DNA from: Nitrososphaeraceae archaeon
GTDB lineage: Archaea; Thermoproteota; Nitrososphaeria; Nitrososphaerales; Nitrososphaeraceae
Assembly (NCBI GenBank): GCA_029240395.1
Contig: JAREAJ010000049.1
Span: 1 to 5,859 of the forward strand
Direction of reading: 5' to 3'
Length of the DNA stretch: 5,859 nt
Position numbers and translations under genes: made by a program. Below are positions 4,082 through 5,859 of this stretch, piece by piece. Numbering within the stretch: the stretch's first letter is position 1; each line of letters starts with the position of its first letter. A model generated the notes under the pieces. It had not been told where the DNA came from. It did not search any database and saw only the letters and a list, made by a program, of their open reading frames with translations.

Positions 4082-5713
4082 CTAGCGTTTTATATGATCC
4101 ATTAAGATTGCACACATCCGTTCAATACCCAAATCTACTGCATAGTTCCCCAATTTTGGTCCTTTGTCTTTGTTCAGTAATATTTTATACAGCAACTTGA
4201 AGAAATCTTTTGGTAAAATGTTATTGTTTCTTGCAATTTCAAAAATTTTAGATTGAATAATTTCTGGTAAGTCAGGATAGTTTTCCTGCCCTGAGTAGGA
4301 TCGCAGAGCACTGACTAGCTGTCCCACAGCCTGGCTTTCGTTGGAGCCAAGCGATATACTAGGCATCGGGTGTGTTTCAACCATTTTGTCCTCTATCCAA
4401 TTAGACGCCAAAGAAATTCTTCTAATTATACCGTCTGTCTTCTCTTTTGCCAAATCGTGTTTTACCAGACGTTGGAACACCTTTTCAATCCTTTCTTCCA
4501 ATGGGAACAAGGCTCCGTATTGAACTAAAAGGTCGAAAGGGATATGGATATCAGGATGTGTCGGAGGTCTTAAATGATTGACGTACTCATAAAGGCCCCT
4601 TAACTTTACCAGTTTGGCTTTATTGTCTTCTGAAACCTTGCCAAAGTAAATGTCTTCATAAAGATCGTATTCGTTCATCAGGGTGGGTATCTCTTCTAGG
4701 CCTACGGTTCGCGTTCCTATAATTCTCTTGAAAAATAATAGCATAAGAGACTCTGGTGTGCCGTATCTCAGCCATTGTTGCGGTGTAATCACGTTCCCCG
4801 AGGACTTGCTTATTTTTTTACCTCTGCGATCTAAAAAGAGTTCATATTTTAGGTGCAAGGGATGAGGATAACCCAGAACCTCGTCAGAAACCCAATCATT
4901 TACACGAACAGAATCCATAATGTCTTTTCCGAAGGCTTCAAATCTAACATCAAAAGCAGCCCATCTAGCAGCAAATTCTACCTTCCATGCAAGCTTGCCA
5001 TCGGCTTTCCTGACATCGGACTCACCGCGATGTCCGCAGCCCTGGATATCGGTGTTTCCAATCTTAGAGCCTATGCAGGAGTATGACACTTTTTTCTCTT
5101 CAGCGTAATATCTTTCTGCCCTGGCAACGTAGAGCCGTCCACACGATTTGCAGGCGGGAAAATAAGGTAGGATTTGAAGAAACTTTTCCTGACCCACGAG
5201 GTTAGCTATTTTGCGACCAAGCGATACACTATTCTTCAATATAATATCAATTTGGGAACTGAACGCTCCCTTTTGATATGCATCTGTCGCGCTCTGAAAG
5301 CGATATGGAATTCCGATAACCTGAAGTCCCTTTAACAAAGAATCTGCCATGTGGTCGGCAAACGACTTATGGCACTCCCCGTTGGGATCTGGTATAGTTG
5401 ATACAGGCTTGGCTAAATATTCGTTCAACCACGCGGGCAGGCCGCTGGGAACCTTTCTCAGCCCATCCATGTCGTCGGAATAAACTATTAATTCTGACTT
5501 GTAACCTAGATTATGAAGAGCCAATAAAACGCCATACGCCCGCACAGCATCTGCCATACTCCCTATATGCGGTACACCTGAGGCTCCTAGTCCGCTCTCG
5601 ACTTTCAATAGTGTCGTAGATCGACCTAGGCTCTTCTCGCGATCCACCAAAGTGTCAGCTACCTTATCAATCCATGTTCCTTTGCCAATGGTTTCAACCT
5701 CTGGGTTCGGCAA
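4082..5713 (-). CDS. lysK: Lysyl-tRNA synthetase, class I
   Basis: The 543-residue enzyme attaches lysine to tRNA-Lys using ATP and has the class I Rossmann fold, unlike the class II LysRS of most bacteria and eukaryotes. Motifs are WIDKVADTL (residues 14-22), GASGVPHIGS (43-52, the HIGH-type signature with Ser in the last place), YSDDMDGLRKVPSGLP (78-93), a CxxC...C...C set (C188, C191, C213, C226) resembling a zinc site, FGKDIMDSVRV (261-271) and KKISKSSGN (299-307, the KMSKS loop). The C-terminal part is the helical anticodon-binding domain. The start is the TTG at 5713: elp3's stop is in frame only two codons upstream, and no ATG precedes the conserved region. GTGAT (5723-5719) at the elp3 stop can serve as ribosome-binding site, suggesting coupled translation. 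The length is usual for the family. ELFLDRRGKKISKS and FGKDIMDSV resemble the bacterial-type LysK group more than euryarchaeal enzymes. Confidence 0.95.
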   Translation of the reverse strand: MPNPEVETIGKGTWIDKVADTLVDREKSLGRSTTLLKVESGLGASGVPHIGSMADAVRAYGVLLALHNLGYKSELIVYSDDMDGLRKVPSGLPAWLNEYLAKPVSTIPDPNGECHKSFADHMADSLLKGLQVIGIPYRFQSATDAYQKGAFSSQIDIILKNSVSLGRKIANLVGQEKFLQILPYFPACKSCGRLYVARAERYYAEEKKVSYSCIGSKIGNTDIQGCGHRGESDVRKADGKLAWKVEFAARWAAFDVRFEAFGKDIMDSVRVNDWVSDEVLGYPHPLHLKYELFLDRRGKKISKSSGNVITPQQWLRYGTPESLMLLFFKRIIGTRTVGLEEIPTLMNEYDLYEDIYFGKVSEDNKAKLVKLRGLYEYVNHLRPPTHPDIHIPFDLLVQYGALFPLEERIEKVFQRLVKHDLAKEKTDGIIRRISLASNWIEDKMVETHPMPSISLGSNESQAVGQLVSALRSYSGQENYPDLPEIIQSKIFEIARNNNILPKDFFKLLYKILLNKDKGPKLGNYAVDLGIERMCAILMDHIKR

Positions 5714-5718
5714 ATATC

Positions 5719-5723
5719 ATCAC
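5719..5723 (-). promoter_or_regulatory. Possible ribosome-binding site of lysK within the elp3 stop region
   Basis: GTGAT on the - strand matches five bases of the archaeal Shine-Dalgarno consensus GGAGGTGAT and ends 5 bases before the TTG start at 5713. It covers the elp3 TGA, which is followed at once by a second in-frame TGA. A ribosome ending elp3 would be well placed to restart at lysK. It helps fix the TTG as start. Confidence 0.4.
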
Positions 5724-5859
5724 AGCGTCTTAGTCATGTAGGGGCCATTTCTTGAATATCCTAACCTCCTATAATATTCTCTGGTTCCAACTGCACTTAT
5801 CACCGATAATTTTCCCAGCCCGAATTCATCCTTTACAATCCGCTCTGCCTCTTTCATTA
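5720..5859 (-). CDS. elp3: Elp3, C-terminal end of GNAT domain (5' part outside window)
   Basis: Only the last 45 complete codons are present; the frame stays open to the window edge. The tail contains [30 protein letters not shown] and NGPYMTKTL, the characteristic ending of Elp3, whose C-terminal acetyltransferase-like domain closes with 'VREYYRKLGY..GPYMVK'. Elp3 is a radical-SAM/GNAT enzyme that builds the carboxymethyl group on C5 of wobble uridine 34 in tRNA; in archaea it acts without the other Elongator subunits. The radical-SAM part is outside the window and cannot be judged. The stop (TGA 5722-5720) is followed by a second TGA and then, 6 bases after the first stop, by the lysK start, so the two genes are almost certainly co-transcribed. 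Confidence 0.9.
   Translation of the reverse strand, partial: MKEAERIVKDEFGLGKLSVISAVGTREYYRRLGYSRNGPYMTKTL

Noticed and set aside
5710..5723. GTGATGA on the - strand as a box C of a C/D guide RNA
   Set aside because: It falls on the elp3 stop and lysK start, and no matching CUGA D box with proper spacing or D'/C' pair was seen.
1..5859. Defence system, CRISPR array, insertion sequence or prophage genes
   Set aside because: All long frames belong to core translation or nucleic-acid housekeeping families; no direct-repeat arrays, terminal inverted repeats or transposase/integrase motifs were seen.

Overview
The window reads as an archaeal chromosome segment that is almost entirely coding. 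Archaeal markers are ribosomal protein S17e, a Cgi121-type KEOPS subunit, a class I lysyl-tRNA synthetase, an archaeal-type DHH phosphoesterase and the C-terminus of an archaeal/eukaryotic-type Elp3. The moderate GC content, TATA-like boxes about 26 bases before some start codons, several TTG starts and this gene mix suggest a thaumarchaeon (Nitrososphaeria). That lineage call is inferred from remembered family resemblance, not from any search.

Layout. The left part runs on the + strand: the 3' end of a TatD-family hydrolase (2-337), rps17e (374-631), a MoaD/Urm1/SAMP-like ubiquitin-fold protein ending in Gly-Gly (676-933) and cgi121 (1049-1591). The rest runs on the - strand. In transcription order it holds the 3' end of elp3 (5859-5720), class I lysyl-tRNA synthetase (5713-4082), a DHH phosphoesterase (3842-2862), a Sua5/TsaC threonylcarbamoyl-AMP synthase (2772-2110) and a THUMP-domain protein (2126-1584). 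The two gene sets converge, and cgi121 and the THUMP gene overlap by 8 bases at their 3' ends.

How the genes work together. Most products act on tRNA or translation. Sua5 makes threonylcarbamoyl-AMP and Cgi121 belongs to the KEOPS complex that transfers the group to A37 (t6A) of ANN-decoding tRNAs. Elp3 modifies the wobble uridine U34, and LysRS charges tRNA-Lys, which is a substrate of both modifications. The GG-ending ubiquitin-like protein could be a sulfur carrier for wobble-uridine thiolation or for molybdopterin. The THUMP protein resembles the Tan1 group linked to tRNA acetylation. S17e is a small-subunit ribosomal protein. The DHH enzyme probably degrades short oligonucleotides, and the TatD-like protein is a metal-dependent hydrolase, probably a nuclease.

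Non-coding DNA is scarce. The longest gap is 239 bases (3843-4081), between the DHH and LysRS genes. It holds a perfect 14-bp palindrome and a possible 22-codon leader ORF whose stop overlaps the DHH start codon as ATGA. No RNA genes, CRISPR arrays, insertion sequences or other mobile elements were seen. The novelty here is modest: it lies in the clustering and in small regulatory details, not in a new defence or mobile system.
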